Position numbers and translations under genes: made by a program | Shown here: positions 47,301-59,259 of the stretch, in pieces | How positions within the stretch are numbered: the stretch's first letter is position 1 | Layout of the letters: every line of letters begins with the position of its first letter | Notes under the pieces: model-generated | Databases searched by the model: none | What the model saw: the letters and a program-made list of their open reading frames with translations, nothing else | What the model was told of the DNA's origin: nothing | DNA from: Magicicada septendecula | Taxonomy: Eukaryota; Arthropoda; Insecta; Hemiptera; Cicadidae | DNA: 64,000 nucleotides | NCBI GenBank assembly: GCA_034769895.1 | Contig: JAWRYS010001514.1 | Coordinates: forward strand, 1 to 64,000 | Direction of reading: 5' to 3'

Positions 47301-47425
47301 TCCTCCTTCACTCTTAGTTACGTTTACTATTTTTATTCTCTTTATTATTTATTTATTAAAATATATTATTTCTTAACATATCTTACATACTTATAGATAT
47401 CAAATATGATCTGAGTTTGGCGATG

Positions 47426-47427
<2 letters not shown>
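44394..47427 (-). other. AT-rich stretch, possible degraded LTR or internal sequence
   Basis: Lies between the inverted PBS and a second (TA)n tract. It has no supported ORF; the 134-codon plus-strand frame at 46972-47376 is an artefact of a pyrimidine-rich strand. A short minus-strand run near 45440-45380 (VEAELKKKENNIAD, stop, LEKDARSPEQLKIKDDC) is protein-like and could be a decayed coiled coil. Confidence 0.3.

Positions 47428-47472
<45 letters not shown>
47428..47472. repeat. (TA)n microsatellite
   Basis: About 22 AT dinucleotides. Confidence 0.97.
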
Positions 47473-47474
<2 letters not shown>

Positions 47475-48915
47475 AGGCGTTATATTGTTTACAGGTAAGA
47501 ATGGAAGGCACAAAATAAATCAAAAAATTATAATCAAATAGTAGTATGATTTGTGACTAGCTTTTGACAGGTAAATCTCTTCTCCTTCTATACTACAGGA
47601 AGTAAAATTGTGACATCTACGGTATCCAGTTTGTTATGAAAACGCGGAAGAATTAATTTAAGAATAACTTAAATTAAGAATAATTAACTTAAATAAAAAC
47701 AAGGACGACCGGAAAGCTCTATATAAACCATCTGATGAGAAGCACCTGTAAAACTTAAGGTAAATATTATTTTTATTACTATGTGAACGAAAAGATTCTT
47801 CGCGGTCTTCGGAATGACTTCGCTTACGAGATGCATTCGTAATGAGACGAATAAATTGTCGACTGAAAGTTTCTGTTCCTTGACACGTCTGGAAAAGAAG
47901 GATAAATGAAGCTAAAAGATACAAGAACAGAAACGGGTATTGAAAGGGTAGAACGGGGGCAGAAGGGTGTGTAAAGAAAGAACACTATTAAGAAAACCTT
48001 CCTTAAAAAAAAAAGTTCTTAGAATGTCAACATACTTGCAACGTTTTAAAATTCGCTACTTATAGCTCGTTCCACAACAAAATTGTTCTCTACGTCACAA
48101 GGTATTTTGATAGCGTTCAGTTTTTTTTTTTATTTAGAATTACGCTTGTTGATTTATTTCGCGGCTGGATCACTTGAGTATTGTGGTTTCGAAATTATTC
48201 TTTTTTTTCCAACTGTTGTAGATTATTTTATACGACACTGTGATCCACACTTCGTAATTTCCTAATGAATGAGTACACTCATCGATTTGATTCTTCCTGA
48301 CACTCTTTTCTACGAAAGCTGTGAAACTTTAATCTAAGTTTTTTTCTTACCACTGTTGTGTCTTAACGTGATCAACTAATAGAGACGGAATCCCACTACA
48401 CAACGCCAGGCGACATTAAATATACTATACCCCTTTCTCCATATCACTCCGCTGATACGTACAGTAGATACGACTGTTGATTCACCTCTTCATTATTGAA
48501 TAAACGTAGAGACGCTAAAATAGACACAAATTTTATGTCCGACCATGTTTATCAGGTTCATATTAAATCAATCGATTCTTCGAAATTACAATAATCCAGT
48601 CACATTGTTCACAGTGAAACAAAAAAGTAATCATTAAAGATATAAAATTTACTTTATCGTAGTTAAAAAGCAGACGTTGAACGTCGGTGTTGTGTTGCGC
48701 CGCAGAGCAGCATCCTTGTTCGTAAAAACGGTAAATCGGCGTAAGAGAAGTAGATGGGCGCCGGCTCCAACCGCCTTTTGTATAAATCGAATGAAGTCAG
48801 CTCAAAGATGACGAACAAAAATAATCTGGATCTAAATGGTGGGTACTTGGCGATGGCAGAACGTTTTGCAACGTCTATTAGGCCTACTAATCAAATTATT
48901 TCGAAATCACTGTTA
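47475..48915. other. No gene seen
   Basis: AT-rich, short ORFs only, no recognised element. Confidence 0.5.
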
Positions 48916-48916
48916 A

Positions 48917-49199
48917 CATGATAATGTTTTTAGGCTGGGGGTCATTCCACAAAAATGTAACGTCATCGAAAAACGTGACGCTTCCACACTTTCGATTCCC
49001 CACAGTCTAGAAATTTGATATGTAAACGCATCAAGACAGAAATAATCGCTGCTGACATTGAGTTTAGCAAACGTTTTAGTGAGAATAAATTTGGTTTTAC
49101 ATGCTCTGTTTGTGATCGTCTGTGGTTTGGAAATGATTTACGTAATCCACCAAACGTAATCCACATTATACGTTTCAAAAGCCTAAAAACATTATCATG
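48917..49199. mobile_element. Short inverted-repeat element (MITE-like)
   Basis: CATGATAATGTTTTTAGGCT at 48917-48936 recurs perfectly inverted at 49180-49199. Total length 283 bases. No flanking duplication is visible. It encloses a Helitron-like fragment, so it could instead be a chance or secondary inversion. Confidence 0.5.
49015..49185 (+). pseudogene. Helitron-associated zinc-binding fragment
   Basis: The frame reads FSKRFSENKFGFTCSVCDRLW, then FGNDL. The 'NxFGxxCxVCDRLWFxxDL' string is one I associate with the N-terminal zinc-binding region of insect Helitron-type helicase proteins. No Rep HUH or helicase motif is present. About 55 codons remain, with no continuation on either side. 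Confidence 0.4.
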
Positions 49200-49275
49200 C
49201 TTCGCTGTTTCGGTTTCGTAGAAATTCTTTGAATGCTTAGGTGCATAAATAGAGAGAGGGAGAGAGGGCGAGAGG

Positions 49276-49280
<5 letters not shown>

Positions 49281-49329
<49 letters not shown>
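49281..49329. repeat. (GA)n microsatellite
   Basis: About 24 GA dinucleotides with impure GAGG-rich sequence before it from 49249. Confidence 0.97.
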
Positions 49330-49335
<6 letters not shown>

Positions 49336-50149
49336 TTTGGTTCCAGAATATTCTTTTCTTACATCTGCATCCTTTGGTTTATTTTGCCTTTTGCGCCGTC
49401 AGACAATACGTTAAGATCGTGGTATTTAAAATAAATTTAAAATGTACATTATTTTGCTGAACATTGTTTATATTATTTGCTAGCTTAATCGTGGCTTCAA
49501 CGGATTCAAACTGCATTTTAAAGTACCTTTTTTCTTGATGCAATGAAACCAGTAGACATGATGAATACAAATTAAATGTTTCCTACTTCTTTTTGTACAA
49601 TGCTACTATCCCCAGCTTTATAAAAACACATTAAGCACTCGGCTGTAGTACACGCACTTCCTCGAGATAATCAATCTAAGTATTCACTTTCTCTTTGCAT
49701 TATTCATTAAAGCGCGTGCTACTATTACACATACATTCTACTGGCGCGGATACAAATACATAAATTGTATTTGTCCACTTCGTTTTATATAAGAAAAACG
49801 TAACTCAGATGCATCGATAATTAACTGTTCAGTACATGTATGTCTGTTATGTTTACTCATGAAGAAAAGAAAATTTCATTATAAGAGTGCAACTAGTTGG
49901 ACGAGCTAAGTGCGTTCTCAGTTTCAACCCGACCCTTCGGCATTTTTCTCTCTGTTTGTCTACTTATCTAGCCTATCTGATTGGAGTATGTCTCACGATA
50001 ACTTTTGAATATAAGAACCGATTTCCGTAAAACTTGCCGTGCATATCCGTACCTCTACTCTACAAAAGTTTATTGTTTTTGAGATTGATTCCACAAAAAT
50101 AGGGGAGCGGAAGGCAAAAATGTGAGAGGGTGAAAAATTGTGAAAAATC

Positions 50150-50540
50150 GCAAAAAACCATGTGGGGTATCAAATTAAATAGAATTTTAACCACAGTCTC
50201 TATAGGCTATAGTGTTCGTTTTTGAAAATTTCAAAATTTTGGACGTCAGGGCCTGAAAAATGGGTGAACATTTTGATAAAACCCCAAAAAATGTATGTGG
50301 CGTATCCAATTAAAAGGAATTTAAGTAAAATCTGAATGTAGTGTTAGGTTTTGGAAATTTCAAAATTTTGGGACGCCAGGCCCAAAAACTGAAGCAAAAG
50401 TTTGATAACATTGCAAATTCCCTGTGGGATGTTAAACTAAAAAGATTTTTAACCCAAATCTGGACATAGTGAACAGTTTTGGAAATTTCAAAATTTTTTG
50501 ACACTAGGACCAAAAATTTTTAAAAAATCCAGCCGGATGT
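50150..50540 (+). repeat. Three ~127-bp tandem repeats
   Basis: Each unit carries TTTGGAAATTTCAAAATTTTG followed by GACG/CCAGG and a TTTGATAA or similar; the repeats are centred near 50235, 50365 and 50490. The region before (49975-50145) resembles the conserved head of a dispersed insect repeat (CGATTTCCGTAAAACTTGCCG). Confidence 0.75.
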
Positions 50541-50599
50541 CAGAAAGAAAATTTTAACACAAATCCGATTGTTCAGAATTTTTAGCGTTTATTGTGTGA

Positions 50600-53500
50600 T
50601 TGCTTTACAGCTGATGCTTTACTAAGTAAAAAATAGTAAATGGACTTGTTCAAAATAGCGAGCGAATTCTGCAGCTCACGGAGCATACTAGTGTTTAAAG
50701 TGGTTAATTGTGCTAAGATGAGTTACTTTGATATTTAACATACAATAGAATAGATGTCTTTTTATTCGCTTCCAGTCGGTATGAATAATCTTTACAGAAA
50801 TACAGGTGACTGCATAAAAATATGTAAAAAAGAGGTTATTAAAATCAATATTTACACTCCTTAAAACCTACTCAATAGATTAGATTAAATTAAATATCTA
50901 AAATAAGGTACCTTTAAGGGGAATATAATTACAGCAATAGTCATTGAGCAATGAACAAAATTAATTACCTTTAAACACACAGAGCCGTCGTATTTCATAT
51001 AATTACGAGAATCATGTAATAAATAAATTAGGAAAATTCGTGAGTAAACAAGGAGCGATACCAAAGGACTCTTCAGTCTGTAAATAATAATCACTCCCCT
51101 GTGATGGGAGTTCAATTTGAGGTTTGGAACGTACGCAGCCACTCTACAGAGGTGCCACGAGACCACAAGAACAGCAAATGACGTATTACCCACACTGAGA
51201 ATCGGCATAAATGGGTGACAGTGAAGGTAGCTACATTCGCCACCTGTTTCAGTTATGGATAAACGAATAAGCCTACCTGTTGCCCCACACATCGCCCCGA
51301 TCTCGTAACAATACCGTTCACATACACATACCCTAACTTACACATAGCCTATACATAATATGGTTTCGTCCTTACAGACTCGCCATAAAGTAGAAAGAGG
51401 GAAGATGGCGCAAAACAGAATAGCAACATTAACTTACCGCACTGGCAAACATCTAACGGCATACACGTTTACGAATGGGCTGAAACCAAATATTTGGCAA
51501 CTCAGTCATCACCCCTACCCAACATAATTGTTATTCAATCTTAAGATCACGGATTCTTTAAACATTCGTTCAAACAATTTTCTTTCAGAATCTTACCTTT
51601 ACGGTGGTTAGCCATTCTATGCGATAGTTTCCTACGTATGCTATATTAATCTACAAGACAAAGAGATTATAAAATCCCCTTTTCCTGACATATTACTATT
51701 GTTATGATTGGTGTAGTGTTTATCTCCTCTGCCAACCATTCAGTTCCTGTGTTTTTGTTTGTTTTTTATTTTACAAGTTAATAATACTTTAATTGCCATT
51801 TTTTATTATTAAATATTTTTGACGTGTAGGCCTACAGCAAAGTTGACAATGTTACTTGGATTTTTGTCTGTGACAGTGTTCCGTGTTTTAATGTCCATGT
51901 AACGTAAGTAGTGCACGGTGACAACTGGACACGTTTCATCCCAAAAGTCGGTGAAAAACGTACAGTGATGAGACTAAAGTTATTACATAACTGATATCTA
52001 TTGAACATTGTAACTCGGCTTATTGATGATAATTTGTGTTTGCCCCTCTGGTAATTTTTACAAATCGGTGCTTTTGCAGTGCAGTGGTAGTGTGTGGAAT
52101 TGAATACACTACCGGATTTCTTTTCCACATTTTTTTCGTTTCCTCTTGTCTTGTGGGTTTAGACTACAAGTTTAGCCTAATGTCACCTTTAGAGTTTTCT
52201 CCTTTTTTTGATTTGTTTTATTTCTTACTGTAATTTTTTATTAGTTTCCTGCTGAACGTAGTTTTTATACTGCTGAATATCCTTCAAGTCGCTGTTGTTC
52301 TTTCCACAATTTCATCATTGTCATCAAAGCCTTCCATTCTGTGACATTGTCGAGGCTAAATATTTAAAATTTTCTCCTGTCTTAAATATCTCGCTAAATC
52401 TATTACGTGTCTGACTTTTTGCAAATGATCATTGGTTGTCTTCACCATTCCTGTGATCAGCTCAAAGTTAAACAAGGCATACAGATTAAATGAGTAAATA
52501 AGTTTATTTGTAAACGATATAATACATAATATTTTGCAACTTCCACAGAACCGTCCTGAAATAGTTTAATCCCCCCCCCCCCTGCAGGCTAGTGCGGCTC
52601 GATAAACATGACTTTCAAAAAACCTCATCGAATTTCGAGAGCGTATGACATTTGTCAGGCACCACTCTACTTCACATTCGACAATGGGTTTGACACTAAA
52701 ATGACAGTCAAGGTGCACACAAGCGAGAAGTCGAAATGAAAGTCGTAACCATAAGCGTGAAGAGCACAAATTTTCAAGCTGACTGACCGGGGAAATGGAA
52801 GAAACACATCGACGATTAATAGAAAATCGCGGACAGCTCAAGAAATTTTTTATAGTTATCATGTACGTTGAAAGATATATTTTCTCAAAGAATGATAAAC
52901 GTGAAGTAACAAACTTGTACCACTTATGGAAACTCATGACGATACTATAGCTGGACAAAAAAAAAATCATTTTAATACGAAATCTTTAAAACAATGGATA
53001 TTTTGAGAAGTTAGTGGTAAAACTACCCAAGTCCAAGTTTTAATGATGTTTCAAAAACGACATTTTTTATGCATGTCTCTTTTTCTCTTTATTTTTTAAC
53101 AGCTATGTAATCAATAAAAAAGTCTATTAATAGAAAAAATTAACCGTTAAAATCAGTTTTATGATTTATCATTGCACTTGAAAACTGTTAATTCAGTTTC
53201 CCGTATATTCACATGAGTGGACTTGGATAGATTTACCAATAACTCCATGATTTAATATCCAGTGTTCTAAACTCGAATAATAATAGGTAACATATTGGAC
53301 TTGTACAGAAATTACTTAAAATAAATTACGTTACATTAAAGAAATTAGAAAGCAACAGTGTCATACGGGTTTTACATTAGTAAGTAAAGAAAACTTTAAA
53401 ACATTAGAATAATATGTAATAATGTAATCAATTCGCGGAATGGTCTATCAACAGTTCCTTTAGAATAATATGAAATTAAAGTATTTTTATTCACTCGGTT

Positions 53501-53670
53501 ACCAATATATAGTTTTTGTCAATACTTCCTATTTTACATAAAATACGAGATTTACGTACCCAAATTAATTTATCGAATGAGTGACTGTGTCCTCTTCTGC
53601 TCCAACTTCTCCTAACGTACTTTATCGTAGGTGTACATCAGCGTTGTTACGTAAGAGATTCTCGATGCTA
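50600..53670. other. Long gene-free stretch
   Basis: ORFs up to 135 codons (50885-51292, minus) have no family match, no splice context and random-looking composition. A poly(C) run is at 52571-52582. Confidence 0.45.
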
Positions 53671-53679
53671 CAGACCTCC

Positions 53680-53760
53680 CAGGGCCGCCGTAAGTGGGCG
53701 TGCAAGGTGTGCACTGCATACGGGCGACACAATCAGGGGGCGGCGAATCACATCATTGAC
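53680..53760 (+). mobile_element. Left terminus of a hAT-type element
   Basis: CAGGGCCGCCGTAAGTGGGCGTGCAAGG...GGGCGACACAATCAGGGGGCGGCG is the GC-rich opening typical of insect hAT elements (CAGGGCCGG...). The opposite end was not found. Confidence 0.45.
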
Positions 53761-54056
53761 ATGTATATTTTTTTTACCAACTCAATTTCAACTTTTTAAT
53801 GTATCTTCCAGTTGCATCCATATGACTTATTTCTCGTATAATACATAAACTTGTATGAGCTTTAAAATATCGGTAAGGAGAACCATACATGACTTCCATG
53901 TTCTAAGATTTATATTTAAAATCATATTTTAAATATGATTTTATTGAAATGAAATATTTCCATAGAAACTACGTCTTTCTACTTATTTCTTCAGCATTAA
54001 CCACAGTACTGTGGTCACTAACGTATACCACCTCACGTTTTCGCACTCGATTTTCA

Positions 54057-54088
54057 CTGATGATGGCAGTCGATGGCACTGCCGAAAA
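54057..54088 (+). ncRNA. Hammerhead-like core, isolated, canonical CUGAUGA
   Basis: CTGATGA, T, helix II GGCAGT-CGATGGC-ACTGCC (six pairs), GAAA. All invariant core bases are present. AGTC follows GAAA directly, so helix III would be minimal. It is again probably a Penelope-type end. Confidence 0.45.
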
Positions 54089-56476
54089 GTCTGGTTTTAC
54101 AGAAAACATTGGACTACGGCTAAACAGCCCGGGAAGCAATTTTAACAAAAAAAAACTACTTCTTTGTTGCCGATAACGTAGTACACGTATACAAAAATTC
54201 TCCCCCCCACCTGCAACTATAATTTTTAATAATAGAAAATTACCCCCACCCCGTTCACCTAACCTCTTCGTTTATAGATATTTCATCTACGTTTCTACAG
54301 TGGATTATTATGAGCTTCTTATCAGGATACTTTATTTATAAAAATTAAGTACTTTACTCTTGTTAAATCATAAAATGTTTCAGGTAAACTACCCCTTTCT
54401 CTTAACCGATCTTCTCCAAAATCAATAGACCTTTAGTCCTCTACAATTCATGGAAGCATGTAAACAAAATATTTGATTCTGTTTGAATGTGCGGCAGTTA
54501 TCGTTCGTCATGGAAACATTTCTCTTGTTACAACTTAAAATGTTGCAGGTAAACTACCCCTATCCCTTAACCGATCTTCACCAAAATCAACAGACCTTGA
54601 TTTCTCTACAACTCAGGCAAGAGTGCAAAAAATTATTTGATTCGCTTTGAATTTTCGGCAGTTATCGTTCGTCATAAAAAAATTACCCTTTTTAAAACAT
54701 ACAACTTTGGTGATAAACTACCCCTTACCCTTAACCGATCTTCAATAAAATCAACAGACCTTGAGTTCTATTTAGTTCAAAAAGGTATGCAAAAACGTAG
54801 TTGATTCTGTTTGAATTTACGGCAGTTATCGTTCGTCATATAAAAAATAACCCTTGTTAAAACATAAAATGTTGCAGGTAAACTACCCCTTTCCCTTAAC
54901 CGATCTTCACCAACACCAATAGGTATTGAGAACTCTACAATACAGGGCTGTATGCAAAACATCATTTGATTCTGTTTGAATTTGCGGCTGTTATCGTTTG
55001 CCATAGACAAAAATTACCCTTGATAAAAAACCGTTGCAGGTAAACTACCCCTTTCCCTTAACCGATCTTCACCAAAATCAACAGAGCTTGAGTTCTGTAT
55101 AATTCAAAAAGGTATGCAGAAGAGTAATTGATTCTCTTTTAATGTACAGCAGTTATCGTTCGTCATAAAAAAAATTACCCTTGTTAAAACATAAAATGTT
55201 GCTAGTAAACTACCCTATTCCCTTAACCGATCTTCACCAAAACCAACAGGTCTTGAGAACTCTACAATTCAGGGCTGTATGCAAAAACGTATTTGATTCT
55301 GTTTGAATTTGCGGCTCTTATCGTTTGCCATAGAAAATACCCTTTTCAAACATAAAACGTTGCCAGTAAACTACCCCTTCCCCTTAACCGATCTTCACCA
55401 AAAACAATAGGTCTTGAGAACTCTATAATTCAGGGTATTATGCAAAACATTATTTGATTATGTTTGAATTTGCGGCTGTTATCGTTTGCCATATAAAATA
55501 CCCTTGTTAAACATAAAATGTTGCAGGTAAACTACCCCTTTCCCTTAACCGATCTTCACCAAAATCAACAGGCCTTGAGTTCTCTACAATTCAGGAACGT
55601 ATGCAAAAAATTATTTGATTTTCTTTGAATTTACGGCAGTTAACGTTCGTCATAGAAACAATTACCCTTGTTAAAACATAAAATGTTGCCAGTAAAACAC
55701 TCTATTCCCTTAACCGATCTTCACCAAAACCAACAGGTCTTGAGAACTCTACAATTCAGGACTGGATGCAAAAAATTATTTGATTCTGTTTGAATTTGCG
55801 GCTCTTATCGTTTGGCATAGTAAATACTCTTGTTAAAATATAAAACGTTGCAGGTAAACTACCCCTTTCCCTTAACCGATCTTCAACAAAATCAACAGAC
55901 CTTGAGTTGTGTATAATTCAAAAAGGTATGCAAAAGAGTAGTTGATTCTGTTTGAATTTACGGCAGTTATCGTTCGTCATAGAAAACATTACCCTTGTTA
56001 AAAGATAAAATGTTGCAGGTAAACTACCCTATGCCCTTAACCGATCTTCACCAGAACCAGCAGGTCTTGAGAACTCTACAATTCAGGGCTGTATCCAAAA
56101 CCTTATTTGATTCTGTTTGAATTTGCGGCTGTTATCATTTGCCATAGAAAAAAATTACCCTTGATAAGAAAAACGTTGCAGGTAAACTACCCCATCCCCT
56201 TAACCGATCTTCACCAAAAACAATACGTCTTGAGTACTCTACAAGTCAGGACTGTATGCAAAACATTATTTGATTGTGTTTGAATTTGCGGCTGTTATCG
56301 TTTGCCATAGAAAATAATTACCCTTGATAAAAAAAAATACGTTGCTGGTAAACTACCCCTTTCCCTTAACCAATCTTCACCAAAAACAATAGGTCCTCAA
56401 AATTCTACATGTCTGGGCTGTACGCAAAATATTATTTGATTCTGTTTGAATTTGCGGCTGTTATCGTTTGCCATAG

Positions 56477-56620
56477 AAAAAAATCTATAGACACACAGAC
56501 ACTTTTCGAAAAACGACTTTTTTCATGTTTTGAGTGTAGTACAATCAGAATCTGCAATAATCTCGAACACGATTTTTTTCCCATCACCATACTTTCATTT
56601 CCTTAAGGAACGTGAAAGTA
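56477..56620 (+). repeat. Satellite tail block, first copy
   Basis: GACACTTTTCGAAAAACGAC...CATGTTTTGAGTGTAGTACAATCAGAATCTGC...CCATCACCATACTT..ATTTCCTTAAGGAAC. It ends a run of 13 monomers and recurs at 57578-57745 after 6 more. Confidence 0.9.
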
Positions 56621-57577
56621 ACATAAAACGTTGCAGATAAACTACCCCTTTCCCTTAACCGATCTTCACCAAAATCAATAGGTCTTGAGAACTCTACAAT
56701 TCAGGGCTGTATGCAAAAGAGTAGTTGATTCTGTTTGAATTTGCAGCTATCGTTTTCCATAGAAAAAAATTACACTTGTTTAAAAAAAAACCGTTGCAGG
56801 TAAACTACCCCTTTCCCTTAACCGATCTTCACCAAAATCAATAGGTCTTGAGTACTCTACAAATCAGGGCTACATACAAAAAAGTATTTGATTCTGTTTG
56901 AATTTACGACTCTTATCGTTTGCCATAAAAAATACCCTTTTAAAACATAAAACGTAGCAGGTAAACTACCCCTTTCCCTTAACCGATCATCACCAAAATC
57001 AACAGGTCATGAGAACTCTACAATTTAGGGCTGTATGCAAATAATCATTTGATTCTGTTTGAATTTGCGGCTCTTATCGTTTGCCATAAAAAATACCCTT
57101 TTAAAACATAAAACGTAGCAGGTAAACTACCCCTTTCCCTTAACCGGTCTTCAACAAAATCAATAGGTCTTGAGAACTCTACAATTTAGGGCTGTAGCAA
57201 ATAATCATTTGATTCTATTTGAATTTGCGGCTGTTATCGTTTGCGCATATAAAATACCCTTGTTAAAACATAAAACGTTGCTGGTAAACTACCCCTTTCC
57301 CTTAACCGATCTTCACCAAAAACAATAGATCTTGAGAACTCTATAATTCAGGGCTGTAAGCAAAAGAGTAGTTGATTCTGTTTGAATTTGCGGCTGTTAT
57401 CGTTTGCCATAGTAAACAATTACCCTTGATTAAAAAAAAACCGTTGCCGGTAAACTACCCCTTTCCCTCAACCGATCTTCACCAAAAACAATAGGTCGTG
57501 AGTACTGTAGAAATCAGGGCTGTATGCAAAAAATGATTTGATTCAGTTTGAATTTGCGGCTGTTATCGTTTACCATA

Positions 57578-57745
57578 GAAAAAAATCTACAGATAGACAC
57601 ACAGACAAACAGACACACACACAGGCACTTTTCAAAAAATGACTTTTTTTCATGTTTTGAGTGTAGTACAATCAGAATCTGCAATAATCTCGAACACGAT
57701 TTTTTTTCCCATCACCATACTTCAATTTCCTTAAGGAACATGGAA
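57578..57745 (+). repeat. Satellite tail block, second copy
   Basis: Same tail as at 56477, with an expanded (CAGACACA)n lead. It closes the whole array. Confidence 0.9.
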
Positions 57746-57755
57746 GTAAAAAAGA

Positions 57756-58500
57756 CCCCGAAGCCTCGAATCCGAAAAATAACTATAAAGTAGAGCTTTT
57801 TGTTTACAAAATCCAGTATCAGATCTTATTCTAATTCAACATCGGGTTCAAAAAATTAATAATATTTGATAGATCATTTGTAATTTTTACTAGTAATTTG
57901 TTTATTTACCTGAAAGAGGTCTTAATTATATATTGTAGGGACATAAACTTAAAACGATTCTCGACATTAGGCAGATATCGTCGAGACTGATTTGTTGGAT
58001 GAACTGAATTTTTTTGGCCTATGAAATGAAATGTTTTAAAACTGAATTTTTTCCAAAACCGCTGGATGAGCCGTAGAGCAATTTTCGGTACCTTTTCCAA
58101 ATTTGTTCTCGACATTCCCAAATAAAGAATATTATTTTCATTAACGCTATTAGATGCAGTTGGCAAAAGAACATTGTCCAAATTGAATAATAAACTGTTA
58201 TTTAAGATCAACAGTGACTTAAGGATACTGAGATAAGAGGAAGACACGGGGCGGGAAATTCAAAATTGCACGCAGGCGCACGAACGCCTAGCGACTGTCC
58301 TGAGACCTTCCTTATTTTCCATTATTTTGCGCGTACCATTTTATGCTTTTCATAACGGTTTTAGTGTATCCGTATATTTTATATTTCGCGAGTGTGTTAC
58401 TCTCTCGTTGGTTCACGTCGTCACTCGCCTCCTAGCTTCCACGATGCTCTGCGATTTTAGTCATTCCCGTCTTGTCAGTCACCAACTGTAAGATCTCCAC
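57756..58500. other. No gene seen
   Basis: No supported ORF. A GC-richer patch at 58245-58300 stands alone. Confidence 0.5.
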
Positions 58501-58639
58501 TAGTCATTTCATCATCAACCTTGTCTTTTCAAGTTTTTCTTGATCTTCCTCGTTTTTTCCTTTGATGAGGAGGCCACTGTCAGTGGCCTTGCTTTGCAAG
58601 TGCCCATATTATTTCAACTATTTAGTTTCAGTTATGTCT

Positions 58640-59252
58640 ATATATCAAAATCGGTGCCCATTCTAGCTCTTATGCCTTCATTTCTTAATCTATCAAACCT
58701 AATAAGTATATTACTCTTCTTCTCCTCTTCTTCAGCCGCGCGACAACCCATTACTGAGTCAAGGCCTCCTTTAACAGCCTCCGCCAGTTGTCTCAGTCAA
58801 GTGAAGCTGCTCTCCAGTTTCAGGTCCCAAGGATACGGCGCGCATCATAGTTCACACCGTCTTCCCAACGTAGTTTGGGTCTACCAACTCCCCTGGTGCC
58901 GTAGATCTGTTCTGTGAGTGCCATAAGATATAGGCCTTTGGTCAGTCTATTACGCTAAATCAAAATCGGTGCCCATTCTAGCTTTTATTCCTTCATTTCT
59001 TAACCTGTCAGACCTACTCAGACTGTTATATCTTGCCAAAAAGTTAATTTCGACTGATTTTATTTACGACTTATTTTTCCTGTCTATTCCCCACACTTCT
59101 GAATTGTGAGTAGCTTCGCTTTTGACTGTTGACCTATACATCAGAAATTTAGTCAACTTTATAGCCTTACCGTCCCATAAGATGCCGTCTGGTCGTCTAA
59201 TAGCTATTTGTTCGCGCTGTCCTCGAAGCTGTTTCGTCAAAGCTTTCTCCAT
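58640..59252 (-). pseudogene. LINE C-terminal tail, rearranged
   Basis: On the minus strand from 59252: LWDGKAIKLTKFLMYRSTVK, HNSEVWGIDRKNKS, then (new frame) SRSDRLRNEGIKARMGTDFD to 58956. This matches the 'KA.K..K.L.RS.V.YG.EVW' and 'R.DR.RNE.I...M' order of LINE C-termini. From 58920 to 58735 follows GVGRPKLRWEDGVNYDARRI and NWRRLLKEALTQ, the usual last lines. At 58712-58641 part of the RNE.I...M segment is repeated, so the copy has been partly duplicated. Stops and frameshifts throughout. Confidence 0.7.
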
Positions 59253-59259
59253 TGTCGGT

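Larger units (their letters stand above)
54355..57755 (+). repeat. Satellite: 19 copies of a ~164-bp monomer with two tail blocks
   Basis: The anchor GTAAACTACCCCTTTCCCTT recurs at about 54386, 54550, 54714, 54880, 55041, 55206, 55368, 55531, 55694, 55856, 56021, 56187, 56351, 56637, 56803, 56961, 57124, 57287 and 57451. Spacing is 158-166 except once (286), where a ~122-base tail is inserted. Each monomer also has ACCGATCTTCACCAAAA, CTTGAGAACTCTACAATTCAGG and TTTGAATTTGCGGCTGTTATCG. Monomers differ by 5-15 percent by eye. The array is not coding. Confidence 0.95.

Noticed and set aside
46972-47376. 134-codon plus-strand ORF that looks like a membrane protein
   Set aside because: The strand is pyrimidine- and T-rich, which makes Phe/Leu/Ile codons by chance; no homology, no codon bias, no neighbours.
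50885-51292. 135-codon minus-strand ORF
   Set aside because: No recognisable domain, no splice context and random composition; a stop-free run of this length is expected by chance in 64 kb.
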